The notes beneath the pieces are model-generated. The model saw only the letters and a list, made by a program, of their open reading frames with translations, was not told the origin of the DNA and did not search any database. Shown in pieces: positions 1 through 8,314 of a DNA stretch of 64,000 nt. A program made the translations under genes and the position numbers. Positions within the stretch are counted from its first letter, which is position 1. Every line of letters begins with the position of its first letter. This DNA comes from an uncultured Bacteroidia bacterium (GTDB lineage: Bacteria > Bacteroidota > Bacteroidia > Bacteroidales > UBA932), in contig CACZMF010000002.1 of NCBI GenBank assembly GCA_902782225.1, positions 62,001 through 126,000 of the forward strand, read 5' to 3'.

Positions 1-1
1 T

Positions 2-79
2 GATCCTGAGGTAGATGGCCCGGGGGCCCCTCAAGGGAGGGTCCCTGACATGGAACACGGCTGGGATCTGGATTTTTAA
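2..79 (+). CDS. C-terminal end of an upstream gene (partial)
   Basis: Frame 2 is open from the window edge to a TAA at 77-79 and would encode about 25 residues ending in GWDLDF. It ends 20 bases before the fimbrillin-like gene on the same strand, so it is probably the last codons of a co-transcribed neighbour. The Asp/aromatic-rich tail would suit a secreted surface protein, but too little is visible to name it, and chance openness of so short a stretch cannot be excluded. Confidence 0.4.
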   Translation, partial: DPEVDGPGAPQGRVPDMEHGWDLDF

Positions 80-99
80 CCTTTTAAAAAGTCTGCAAC

Positions 100-1149
100 A
101 TGAAACGTATCATAACGATTATGGTAATGACGGCCTGCGCGGCCGTGCTGATGAACAGCTGCCAGAAGACGCCGGCCGAAAAGAAGGAAGGCGTTCCGAT
201 GACAATCCAGGCGTCTGTAATTGCTCCGGCGAGCACGAAGACGATGTATGATTACACGGACGACAAGACGTTGGAAGGGTTCTGGGATTCGGAGGAAGCC
301 ATCACGGTGGTCTCTTTCGGCCAAAACGGCATCACGGCTGTCGACACGTTCACTTCTATCGGTGAAGCAGGCCGCAAGCAAGCAGAATTCTCCGGAACCT
401 GGACCGGAAACGAAGGTGACAAGATTATCTGCCTGTATCCTCCTGTGGACTCGTACGCAGGCAATTCGATATTCGATGGCGTGAGGGAGGGCTCTCCGAC
501 CATTTACATGAGAAACCTTTCGACTGCTTCGGGTGCCCTGCAGCACGATGATACGGGGGGCGTTTCCGACGTCGATCTGATGCTGGGCGAGGTGACGGTC
601 GATGAGGGGGAGGGCACCTGGGTGCACCTGCAGCACCAGTTCGCCGTGTTCCGAATCGAGGTGACCCTCAGGAACTTTCCGTACGAAGCGCCTGCCGGTT
701 CACCTTTCGACCAGGCGAGAATCAATACCATCCGCATCAAGTGCGTGGATCCCGACTCGCAAGAAGAGGAAGAGTGGGGCGTGAATGGTGATCCTGTCTT
801 CGTCCGGTTTTCCGGTTTGGATGTAACCACCGAAAGCTATAGTGGAGAGCCATTTACGATCGAGAGAGGACCTCAGGACTATTATCTGCTCGATTCCGGC
901 AATAACAGCGACCTCTGCTTGATAGACGATGATGTGGTTGAAAAGACCTTTTTTGTGCCCGTCCGCTTCGACAAGGACCTTGAGGCGGGGTATGAGCTGT
1001 GCTTCCAGTTCGGCGGCAACTATTACGACGACGAGGAGGAACGCCGGAATTCTGTCACCGTGTTCCCCGGCTGCGACATGCGGAAGACAATTACGTCCAA
1101 GCTCTCTCTCGAAAACGGCAAGATTTACGGCTTCAAGGTAACCATATAA
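100..1149 (+). CDS. Fimbrillin-like surface lipoprotein
   Basis: 349 residues. The start gives a lipoprotein signal peptide: a basic MKR, a hydrophobic stretch and a lipobox LMNSC with the acylated Cys near residue 21. The mature part begins with a KTPAEKK-rich linker, then an Ala/Ser/Thr-rich strand followed by a TKTMYDYTDDKTLEGFWD segment. This is typical of the first strands of Bacteroidales fimbrillin-family (FimA/Mfa1-like) proteins, where the N-terminus is processed before pilus assembly. The C-terminus has GKIYGFKVTI, like the end strand of these folds. Expected role is a fimbrial subunit or accessory tip protein on the outer membrane. The fold assignment rests on pattern and length only; another BACON-less surface lipoprotein is possible. 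No Shine-Dalgarno sequence is seen, as is usual in this phylum. It follows the partial upstream gene by 20 bases and may share its transcript. Confidence 0.6.
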   Translation: MKRIITIMVMTACAAVLMNSCQKTPAEKKEGVPMTIQASVIAPASTKTMYDYTDDKTLEGFWDSEEAITVVSFGQNGITAVDTFTSIGEAGRKQAEFSGTWTGNEGDKIICLYPPVDSYAGNSIFDGVREGSPTIYMRNLSTASGALQHDDTGGVSDVDLMLGEVTVDEGEGTWVHLQHQFAVFRIEVTLRNFPYEAPAGSPFDQARINTIRIKCVDPDSQEEEEWGVNGDPVFVRFSGLDVTTESYSGEPFTIERGPQDYYLLDSGNNSDLCLIDDDVVEKTFFVPVRFDKDLEAGYELCFQFGGNYYDDEEERRNSVTVFPGCDMRKTITSKLSLENGKIYGFKVTI

Positions 1150-1161
1150 GCACCCGCCCGC

Positions 1162-1191
1162 TTGCTATGCTGTTAAAAAATGTTATCTTTG
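1162..1191 (+). promoter_or_regulatory. Bacteroidetes-type promoter for the small gene at 1214
   Basis: A TTG at 1162-1164 and TATCTTTG at 1184-1191 match the -33/-7 elements of the primary sigma factor in Bacteroidetes with 19 bases between them. The start codon at 1214 follows after 22 bases. This promoter probably also drives dacB, which overlaps the small gene. Confidence 0.75.
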
Positions 1192-1213
1192 CACCGGATT
1201 AATTCAGAAAGAC

Positions 1214-1489
1214 ATGAATCTTAGAGACATCAAAAAAGACATCGACTACGTGCTCAGCGCGTTTATCGAAGATTGTTCACTGGTTGCGGCCGTCAATGCG
1301 AAGGTTCCCGAAGAGAAGGCTTCCGAGCTGATGGAGAAGGCCGTCGACCTCTATAACGAGCTCCGCGACAAGGTAAACAAAGTCGAGGGCCCTGCCGGCA
1401 AGTACTACAACGCACTCCGCAAGGAGGTCCTCGAGAAGACCGACGCCCTCTACGAGGAACTCAGCGCGGCCGTCAAGAAGCAGGCTTGA
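1214..1489 (+). CDS. Small conserved-looking helical protein, function unknown
   Basis: 91 residues, acidic and predicted almost wholly helical: alternating charged and hydrophobic residues (for example EEKASELMEKAVDLYNEL and VLEKTDALYEELSAAVKK) suggest two or three amphipathic helices or a short coiled-coil bundle. There is no signal peptide, so it is probably cytoplasmic. It has its own good promoter and its stop codon overlaps the TTG start of dacB, so the two are likely translated together. I do not recognise a family with a known function. Similar short helical proteins sit next to housekeeping genes in Bacteroidales genomes, but no role can be stated. Confidence 0.7.
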   Translation: MNLRDIKKDIDYVLSAFIEDCSLVAAVNAKVPEEKASELMEKAVDLYNELRDKVNKVEGPAGKYYNALRKEVLEKTDALYEELSAAVKKQA

Positions 1490-2994
1490 GTCCGTTAGGA
1501 AAGATACTTGTGCCACTTGTCCTGCTGGTTTCCGCAGGAGTGGCGGCACAGAACACCGCGACGCAGAAGCTCCTCTCCGGATATGCCGGAAAAGAGCCTC
1601 TGCGTTCAGGTATTGTGGGCGTGCTTGCCGTGCGCGGCGCCGATACCCTCGCCCAGATGAACCGTTCGATGAAAATGGTCCCGGCATCGAACATGAAACT
1701 CCTGACCACAGGCCTTGCGCTTATCAACCTCGGAGCAGACTGGCAGTTCCGGACCACGCTTTCCTGCACCGGGGAGATCAGGGACGGTGTGCTTGAAGGA
1801 GACCTTTATATAGTTGGCGGGGGAGACCCCACCACAGCGGCCCAGACTGCATGCGCCGACTCCCTGTCCGTGACCTTTGCAAACTGGAAGAAAATCCTGG
1901 ACGATAATGGTATAAAGGCCATCAGGGGGGCCGTGGTCGGCGACCCGCGATTCTTCGGCCGGCCCTTCATAGACCCATCATGGCAGGCTGAAGACCTGGG
2001 CTCGATCGACGGCGCAGGCCCATCAGGACTGAATTTTTTCGGCAACTCCCAGCTCTTCCTGGTGAGCCCGGGACCTCTTGGGAAGGCCCCGAAGATAGAA
2101 CTCCAGTATCCGGATACGCCCTGGATGAATTATGTCAACTCAGCCGTGACTTCAGCATCCGGAACGCCCAACACCATTTATTATCTGGGCACAGGATTCG
2201 GCCCCTTCGGCGAGTTCCTCGGCCAGTTCCCTTCCGGCCGCCAGCCCTACAAGTACTACAGCACCAATTCCTTCGGCACCTACACCTGTGCCTATTTCTT
2301 TTATAACTACCTGATTTCCCTGGGAATACCGGTGGATGGCGGCTATGCCGACATCTCTCCCCAGGGCAACATACGCAGTGACCTGCTGTTCTCCGACGTG
2401 GGCAGGAGCGCGGCTCCCCAGGAGGCCCTCCGGCCCCTGGGCTTCGCCCTTTCGCCCCAGCTCTGGGCGATAGTGCGCGACACCAATTTCGACAGCAACA
2501 ACTTCTACGCGGAAACGCTGTTCAACATGCTGTCGGCCAAGCGTTTCGGCAAATCCTCGAGGGACTTGTCCGACGATGCCGAGATGGAGATGCTTTCGGT
2601 GCTGGGCCTTCGCCCGGCCGGAGCTTGCGTCATCCGCGACGGCAGCGGGCTTTCGCGGAAAAACTACGTTTCTCCCGAGTTCTTCGTCCGTTTCCTTCGC
2701 CGCATGCACGGCGGTCCGGTGCGTGACTACTTCGTGAGCTCGCTTCCGGGCCCGGGACAGGGCACCCTGAAATATCGTCTGGCCGGCGTCCAGCCGGAAA
2801 TACGGAAGCGCGTCCGCATGAAAAGCGGCTCCATGAACGGCGTGCTGTGCTTCAGCGGCTATATCCTTCCGGCCGACGGCAAACGCGAGAACACCGTCTT
2901 CTTCTCCATAATGACCAACAACGTCGCCGCCCCGGGCTCAGCCGTGGCGCCGATGTTGGAAGATCTGATCGTGAGTCTGGCTCTGGAGCAGTAG
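1486..2994 (+). CDS. dacB: D-alanyl-D-alanine carboxypeptidase/endopeptidase (PBP4 type, peptidase S13)
   Basis: A periplasmic serine peptidase that trims or cuts peptidoglycan cross-links. About 502 residues. The only start that gives a complete signal peptide (hydrophobic LVPLVLLVSAGVAAQ) is a TTG at 1486 overlapping the upstream TGA, so a non-ATG start is chosen. The three penicillin-binding motifs are present: SxxK as PASNMKLL near residue 68, SxN as SNN in FDSNNFYAETL near residue 345, and a KSG box in MKSGSMNGVL near residue 447. Between the first two lies the long inserted domain typical of PBP4/DacB, and the length fits that class. It is translationally coupled to the small helical gene upstream. 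It ends one base before the convergent smpB stop, with no visible terminator between them. Confidence 0.92.
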   Translation: MSPLGKILVPLVLLVSAGVAAQNTATQKLLSGYAGKEPLRSGIVGVLAVRGADTLAQMNRSMKMVPASNMKLLTTGLALINLGADWQFRTTLSCTGEIRDGVLEGDLYIVGGGDPTTAAQTACADSLSVTFANWKKILDDNGIKAIRGAVVGDPRFFGRPFIDPSWQAEDLGSIDGAGPSGLNFFGNSQLFLVSPGPLGKAPKIELQYPDTPWMNYVNSAVTSASGTPNTIYYLGTGFGPFGEFLGQFPSGRQPYKYYSTNSFGTYTCAYFFYNYLISLGIPVDGGYADISPQGNIRSDLLFSDVGRSAAPQEALRPLGFALSPQLWAIVRDTNFDSNNFYAETLFNMLSAKRFGKSSRDLSDDAEMEMLSVLGLRPAGACVIRDGSGLSRKNYVSPEFFVRFLRRMHGGPVRDYFVSSLPGPGQGTLKYRLAGVQPEIRKRVRMKSGSMNGVLCFSGYILPADGKRENTVFFSIMTNNVAAPGSAVAPMLEDLIVSLALEQ

Positions 2995-2995
2995 C

Positions 2996-3463
2996 TTAAT
3001 CCCTTTCCATTTCGCGCCGTATGTCCTTTTCGCGTATGGTGGCTCGCTTGTCGTACTCCTTCTTGCCCCTTGCCAGGGCGATGTGGAGCTTGGCGAAACC
3101 GTTCTCGGCGATGTAGGCGCGTACGGCGATGATGCTCAGGCCCTTTGTCTTGACGGCCTGGGCGAGGTGCCGCAGTTCCCGCTTTGTCAGCAGGAGCTTG
3201 CGGTCGCGCGCCGGCTCGTGGCTGCCCCATTTGGAGGCCCAGAAATAGGTGGAGATGTTCATCCCCTTGACGTAGAGCTCGCCGCCGGAAAAATAGCACC
3301 AGGCGTCCTGCAGGGATGCTTTTCCTGCCCGGAGCGACTTGATTTCGGTGCCCACGAGCACTATGCCGGCATCGTACTGCTCGAGGAACTCGTAGTCGTA
3401 CGAAGCCCGCTTGTTGCTCACCTGCACGCGGGGCGACTTGCCTTTCTTGGAGTTGCCGCTCAT
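2996..3463 (-). CDS. smpB: SsrA-binding protein SmpB
   Basis: 155 residues. It binds tmRNA and brings it to stalled ribosomes for trans-translation. The start MSGNSKKGK is chosen because its ATG overlaps the metK stop (ATGA). Family hallmarks are visible: NKRASYDYEFLEQYDAGIVL at the start of the OB-fold, GTEIKSLRAGKASLQD, a central RDRKLLL segment, and the basic C-terminal tail KKEYDKRATIREKDIRREME, which normally inserts in the mRNA channel. Length is normal. It is the second gene of a metK-smpB unit. The gene for tmRNA itself is not in the window. Confidence 0.96.
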   Translation of the reverse strand: MSGNSKKGKSPRVQVSNKRASYDYEFLEQYDAGIVLVGTEIKSLRAGKASLQDAWCYFSGGELYVKGMNISTYFWASKWGSHEPARDRKLLLTKRELRHLAQAVKTKGLSIIAVRAYIAENGFAKLHIALARGKKEYDKRATIREKDIRREMERD

Positions 3464-4704
3464 AGGCCGAAGGCATTTTTCAGTTCGTCCACCATGTCCA
3501 GCAGCTCCCAGCCGAAGAACTGCACCTCCCGCTCCTCGCCCTGGACCAGCACTTTCGCCCGGTAGGGCTTGCGGCCCACGTGGCCGTAGGCGGCGGTGGG
3601 GGAGAAGATGGGGTTGGTGAGCCCGAAACGGCGCACGATCGCGGCGGGGCGCAGGTCGAACAACTCGCTGACTTTCTGCGCGATGCATGCGTCGCCCCCG
3701 GGTACTTTGGCGGATCCGTAGGTCTCTACGAACACGCTCACGGGCTCGGCCACGCCGATGGCGTAGGCAAGCTGCACCAGGGCTTCGTCGCACACGCCCG
3801 CGGCCACCAGGTTCTTGGCTATGTGCCTTGCTGCGTAGGCGGCGCTGCGGTCCACCTTTGAGGAGTCCTTTCCGGAGAAAGCTCCGCCGCCGTGGGCTCC
3901 GCGGCCGCCGTAGGTGTCCACGATTATCTTGCGTCCGGTCAGTCCGGTGTCGCCGGCGGGACCGCCGATGACGAACTTGCCGGTGGGGTTGACGTGGAGT
4001 ATCCAGTCGCCCTTGAAGAGGGCGGCCGTGCGTTCGGGCAGCGATGCTATGAGCCTTGGTATCACTATGTTGCGCACATCGGACTCGATCCTTTCGTGCA
4101 TAGCTTCATCGGAATCGAATTCGTCGTGCTGGGTGCTCAGGACTATGGTGTGGACGCGCACCGGATGGTGGTGGGACGAGAATTCCACGGTGAACTGGGC
4201 CTTGGCGTCGGGGCGCAGGTAGGGCATGAGCTGCGGCTCGTTGTGCCGGATGTCGGCAAGCTCCCGGAGAAGCGCGTGCGAGAGACTCAGGGCCAGGGGC
4301 ATGTAGTTTTCGGTGTCGCGGCAGGCGTAGCCGAACATCATTCCCTGGTCGCCGGCGCCCTGCTCGTCGGCCTGTTCGCGCACGACGCCGCGGTTGATGT
4401 CGGCGCTCTGCTCGTGGATGGTGCTGATTATGCCGCAGGAAGCTGCGTCGAAGCCGTATTCGGCCTTGGTGTAGCCAATCCTGCGTATCGTGCGGCGCAC
4501 GGTTTCGTGGATGTCGACGTAGGCCTTGTCGGAGCGGACTTCGCCGCCCACGACCACCAGGCCGGCGGTGCAGAAGGTCTCGCATGCGACCTTGGCGTCC
4601 GGGTCCTGGGAGAGGAACTCGTCGAGGATTGAATCTGAAATCTGGTCGGCAACCTTGTCGGGATGCCCTTCGGAGACGGACTCCGACGTGAAGAAATAAT
4701 TCAT
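3460..4704 (-). CDS. metK: S-adenosylmethionine synthetase
   Basis: 414 residues. A cytoplasmic enzyme making S-adenosylmethionine from methionine and ATP. The start MNYFFTSESVSEGHPDK is chosen over an in-frame upstream codon because the family begins here, and this segment carries the ATP/methionine-binding SEGHPDK motif. The DQGMMFGYA hexapeptide-type loop and the GGGAFSGKDSSKVDRSAAY phosphate-binding loop are both present. The protein is longer than the E. coli enzyme by about 30 residues, with an insertion around TQHDEFDSDEAMHERIESD, as is common in Bacteroidetes. A TATCTTTG element lies about 60 bases upstream. No SAM riboswitch is visible in the short leader. Co-transcribed with smpB. 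Confidence 0.96.
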   Translation of the reverse strand: MNYFFTSESVSEGHPDKVADQISDSILDEFLSQDPDAKVACETFCTAGLVVVGGEVRSDKAYVDIHETVRRTIRRIGYTKAEYGFDAASCGIISTIHEQSADINRGVVREQADEQGAGDQGMMFGYACRDTENYMPLALSLSHALLRELADIRHNEPQLMPYLRPDAKAQFTVEFSSHHHPVRVHTIVLSTQHDEFDSDEAMHERIESDVRNIVIPRLIASLPERTAALFKGDWILHVNPTGKFVIGGPAGDTGLTGRKIIVDTYGGRGAHGGGAFSGKDSSKVDRSAAYAARHIAKNLVAAGVCDEALVQLAYAIGVAEPVSVFVETYGSAKVPGGDACIAQKVSELFDLRPAAIVRRFGLTNPIFSPTAAYGHVGRKPYRAKVLVQGEEREVQFFGWELLDMVDELKNAFGL

Positions 4705-4765
4705 TTTAGCATTTTTTAAAGCGAGGTTGCAAGCATACAAATCTTTCCTCGCAGGTTATTGGGTG

Positions 4766-4773
4766 CAAAGATA
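4766..4773 (-). promoter_or_regulatory. -7 element for metK-smpB
   Basis: On the minus strand the sequence reads TATCTTTG, the Bacteroidetes -7 consensus. The metK ATG lies 61 bases downstream. No clear TTG is found at the -33 position. The opposite-strand promoter of the TonB-dependent receptor lies 35-65 bases away, so this is a divergent promoter region of 174 bases. Confidence 0.6.
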
Positions 4774-4807
4774 AGCAAAAAATGTTAATAAATTGTTGAA
4801 TTCTTAT

Positions 4808-4838
4808 TTGTGCAGTATCTTTTCTTGATATAACTTTG
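4808..4838 (+). promoter_or_regulatory. Promoter for the TonB-dependent receptor operon
   Basis: TTG at 4808-4810 and TAACTTTG at 4831-4838 are separated by 20 bases, matching the Bacteroidetes -33/-7 consensus. The receptor ATG at 4879 is 40 bases downstream of the -7 element, with an AT-rich leader. Confidence 0.75.
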
Positions 4839-4878
4839 CAGCACGAAAATAAAGCTTTTGTTACATTATTTTTATTTT

Positions 4879-7800
4879 ATGAAAAAATCATTCAAAGCGA
4901 TGTTGCTGTCCCTGGCAGCAATGTTCCTTGCCGTGTCTGCCTACGCGCAGGTCACGACTGCTTCCATGAGTGGTAAGGTCACTGACACTTCCGGTCCCGT
5001 GGTCGGGGCCGCCGTCGTGGCAGTCCACCAGCCCACCGGTTCCCAGTATTATGCTGTGACCGACGCCGGCGGCCGTTACTACATCAACAACATTATGGCC
5101 GGCGGCCCTTATCTCGTCACCGTTTCCTGTCTGGGATACAACGATTCCGTGTTCAAGGATGTCCAGGTGGCCCTTTCCGACAACTTCGTCATCAACGCGG
5201 AGCTCAAAGAAGAGTCCCTCAGCCTCGACGCGGTGGTGGTCTCGGCAGAAAGCAATACTTCAAGTATGCGTTCCGACCGCGCCGGCGCCCTCACCTCACT
5301 GGATTCCAAGCAGATGATGAGGGTTCCCACCGTGACCAGGAGCATGAACGACATTCTCAAGCAGACCCCCCAGGCTTTCGTGTCCGGCACCAAGACCTTC
5401 ATCGGAGGCGGTTCCTACCGTGATTCCTATGTGACCGTGGACGGTGCGGCGATGAACAATGCCTTCGGTATCGGCAGCAACCTGCCCGCCGGCGGCAGCC
5501 CCATCTCCCTGGACGCCCTCGACCAGATAGCCATCGCAATCACTCCGTTTGACGTGCGCCAGTCCGGTTTCACCGGCGGCGGCATCAACGCCGTGTCCAA
5601 GTCCGGAACCAACGAGTTCTACGCCACTGCCTACGGTTATTTCCGTAACCAGGACATGCAGGGCTACAAGGTTGCCGACTACGACCCTATCAACAAGACC
5701 GACAGCCGCTACATGATGTACGGCGCCTCCGTGGGCGGTCCCATCATCAAGAACAAGCTCTTCTTCTTCGTCAACGTCGAGGCCGACCGTTCCATCAGCC
5801 CCGGCCCTACCGGCAACCTTTCCGAACGCACCGTAGGCGCTGACGGCAAGCTCACCGACGTGGCCGGCAAGGTGTTCACCGACGGCAAGGACCGCATAGC
5901 CTATCCTTCCTACGTGGTCATGGACGCCATCCACGATTACCTGAAGAATAACTACAACTACGATCCGGGCGCATACCTCGGCTACAATTCCGAGACCCCG
6001 TCCCTGAAGATCCTCGCCCGCGTGGACTGGAACATCAACAACAACCACAAGTTCAACATCCGTTACAATATGGTGAACAGCAAGTCCGTGCTCGCTCCGT
6101 CCACATCCACGACCGGTTTCGGCAACTCGGGCTTCTCCACCACCAACTGCCAGGCCTGGTACGCCCAGTACTTCCAGAACGCCCGCTACTATCAGGAGCA
6201 GAACTTCTCCTCCGTGGCGGCCGAACTCAACTCCCGCTTCCTGGACGGAAAGCTCGGCAACTCCCTCCGCGTGGCCTACTCCCACCAGTATGAGCCCCGC
6301 AGCGTGGACGGCGGTTACTTCCCGTTCGTCGACCTCGTGGTCAATGACGTCAACGGCGACGGCAAGGCCCATATCTACACCACCTTCGGCACCGAGGCAT
6401 TCTCCTTCGGCAACCTCCGCGACGTGAGCACCGTCACCGCCACCGACGAGGTGACATTCAATATCGGCAAGCACTCCCTGCTGGGCGGCGTGTCCTTCGA
6501 ATACGACAACACCAAGAACGGCTTCCAGCGCATGGGCGCAGGCGCCTACGTGTTCGACTTCGCAAACGAGCAGGCTCTCTACGACGCCGTCAAGGGCGGT
6601 ACCCTGTTCGCCAATCCCCAGCAGTTCGCCATCACCCACGGCAACAACTCCTCCTTCTCGCAGGAGTATCCCCACTTCAACTTCGGCCAGCTGGCCTTCT
6701 ACCTGCAGGACAACTTCAACGTGAGCGACTATTTCAAGCTCACTGCAGGCGTCCGCTTCGAGGTGCCCTTCTATCCTTCCCTGACCTTCAACCGCAATAC
6801 CCGCGTCGAGCAGGCGACTTTCGCTCCCACTCCGAGCAATCCCGGCGGCAAATACAGCACAGTCGACACTCCCGCCACCAGGCTCAGCGTTTCGCCCCGT
6901 CTCGGCTTCAACTGGGACATCCTCGGCAACCGCAGGCTCGTGCTCCGCGGAGGTACCGGCGTGTTCGTGGGCCGTATTCCTTTCGTGTGGATAGTCGGAC
7001 AGTCGGGTGATGCCGGCGTGCTCCAGACCACCGTCACCAGGATCGGTGAGGGCATCCCGACCATCAGCAACGACCGCGCTGCCATCCTGAAGCAGCTCTA
7101 TCCTTCCGGATTCAACGCAGTCGCGGCAGGCGGCAACCTGACCTCCATCACCCTGATGGATCCCAAGCTCAAGAACCCCACCACCTGGAAGAGCTCCCTC
7201 GCCCTGGACGTGATCCTGCCCGGCGACATCAAGGCTTCCGTCGAAGGCGTTCTTAAGGAAGACATCCACGTCGTGACCCTGTCCAACATCGGCCTGCAGT
7301 CTCCGACCTCCCTCATCAGCACCGGCACTCCCGGCGTGGCAGCCAGGCCTTTCTACGCCAATGGACGCTACGACAGCCAGATCACCGATGCCTACCTCAT
7401 CAACAACGTGAGCGGCCTTGGCAAGTCCGGTGAGTACTATTCCGTCACCGCAAAACTCGAGAAGAACAACTGGCACGGCCTCAGCGCCAGCATCGCCTAC
7501 ACCTACAGCCAGGCGAAGGTCATCATCGACGGTATCGGCGACCAGCCCGGCTCCGCATGGAAGGGCATCGTCTCCCAGCGCGGCACCAACAATCCCGAGC
7601 TCGGATATGCCAGCTACGTGATGCCTCACCGCATCATCGGCAACATCAGCTACTCCGTCGACTATGCCAGGTTCTTCGGCACCACCGTGGCCCTTTCCTA
7701 CTACGGAGGTCCTACCGGACGCAGCAACGCCGACTATGTCAACAACGTCTTCGGCGACGGCGCCTACAACTACAGCCTCATCGACATCCCGACCGCCGAC

Positions 7801-8301
7801 CAGCTGAAGAACTGGACATTCAAGGACTTCACCGACAAGGACGGCGCCGTCACCTATTCCGCCGACGACCAGAAGGCCGACTTCGAGAAGTTCATCCAGC
7901 AGGATGCCTACCTGAGCAGGAACCGCGGCAAGATTGCAGACCGCAACGGCCTGGTGAGCCCCTGGGTCAACAAGTTCGACTTCAAGTTCAACCAGAATTT
8001 CTACTTCTACACCGGAGCCAACAAGCACCGCCACACCGTGCAGCTCGGTGTCGACATCATGAATGTGGGCAACCTGTTCAATCCCTACTGGGGCAATGTC
8101 TGGAGCATCAATGCAGGCGACGGATATGGCAACATCACTCCTCTCAACCTGACCAACCCCGCCGCTGTCTACACAGAGGGTGCCACTCCCGTGTTCCAGT
8201 TCCAGAAGAACGGTACGAACATCCTGTCCGAGACCTATTCGAGGTCCAAGAGCCTCTCTTCCACCTGGGAGATGATCCTCAGCCTCCGTTACATCTTCTA
8301 A
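4879..8301 (+). CDS. TonB-dependent outer-membrane receptor, Oar-like, with carboxypeptidase-regulatory N-terminus
   Basis: 1140 residues. The ATG at 4879 is preferred over an in-frame TTG 21 bases upstream because it starts a clean signal peptide (MKKSFKAMLLSLAAMFLAVSAYAQ, cleavage after AYA). Residues about 24-115 form a CarboxypepD_reg-like beta-sandwich (SGKVTDTSGPVVGAAVVAV). A plug-like region follows (MNDILKQTPQAFVSGTK, DSYVTVDGAAMNNAFGIGS), then a long barrel rich in alternating aromatic strands ending in MILSLRYIF with a C-terminal Phe, the usual BAM signal. The family imports large or scarce substrates with TonB energy. No SusD partner is adjacent. Instead a BACON/OB-fold lipoprotein follows after 13 bases, which would be its likely surface partner. 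The substrate is unknown. Proximity to secreted nucleases downstream makes nucleic-acid fragments a candidate, but this operon ends at a terminator before those genes. Confidence 0.85.
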   Translation: MKKSFKAMLLSLAAMFLAVSAYAQVTTASMSGKVTDTSGPVVGAAVVAVHQPTGSQYYAVTDAGGRYYINNIMAGGPYLVTVSCLGYNDSVFKDVQVALSDNFVINAELKEESLSLDAVVVSAESNTSSMRSDRAGALTSLDSKQMMRVPTVTRSMNDILKQTPQAFVSGTKTFIGGGSYRDSYVTVDGAAMNNAFGIGSNLPAGGSPISLDALDQIAIAITPFDVRQSGFTGGGINAVSKSGTNEFYATAYGYFRNQDMQGYKVADYDPINKTDSRYMMYGASVGGPIIKNKLFFFVNVEADRSISPGPTGNLSERTVGADGKLTDVAGKVFTDGKDRIAYPSYVVMDAIHDYLKNNYNYDPGAYLGYNSETPSLKILARVDWNINNNHKFNIRYNMVNSKSVLAPSTSTTGFGNSGFSTTNCQAWYAQYFQNARYYQEQNFSSVAAELNSRFLDGKLGNSLRVAYSHQYEPRSVDGGYFPFVDLVVNDVNGDGKAHIYTTFGTEAFSFGNLRDVSTVTATDEVTFNIGKHSLLGGVSFEYDNTKNGFQRMGAGAYVFDFANEQALYDAVKGGTLFANPQQFAITHGNNSSFSQEYPHFNFGQLAFYLQDNFNVSDYFKLTAGVRFEVPFYPSLTFNRNTRVEQATFAPTPSNPGGKYSTVDTPATRLSVSPRLGFNWDILGNRRLVLRGGTGVFVGRIPFVWIVGQSGDAGVLQTTVTRIGEGIPTISNDRAAILKQLYPSGFNAVAAGGNLTSITLMDPKLKNPTTWKSSLALDVILPGDIKASVEGVLKEDIHVVTLSNIGLQSPTSLISTGTPGVAARPFYANGRYDSQITDAYLINNVSGLGKSGEYYSVTAKLEKNNWHGLSASIAYTYSQAKVIIDGIGDQPGSAWKGIVSQRGTNNPELGYASYVMPHRIIGNISYSVDYARFFGTTVALSYYGGPTGRSNADYVNNVFGDGAYNYSLIDIPTADQLKNWTFKDFTDKDGAVTYSADDQKADFEKFIQQDAYLSRNRGKIADRNGLVSPWVNKFDFKFNQNFYFYTGANKHRHTVQLGVDIMNVGNLFNPYWGNVWSINAGDGYGNITPLNLTNPAAVYTEGATPVFQFQKNGTNILSETYSRSKSLSSTWEMILSLRYIF

Positions 8302-8314
8302 CAGTTGAAAGAAT

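Noticed and set aside
4705..4760. Possible SAM riboswitch in the metK leader
   Set aside because: The leader is only about 60 bases, with no paired stems or terminator-like hairpin.
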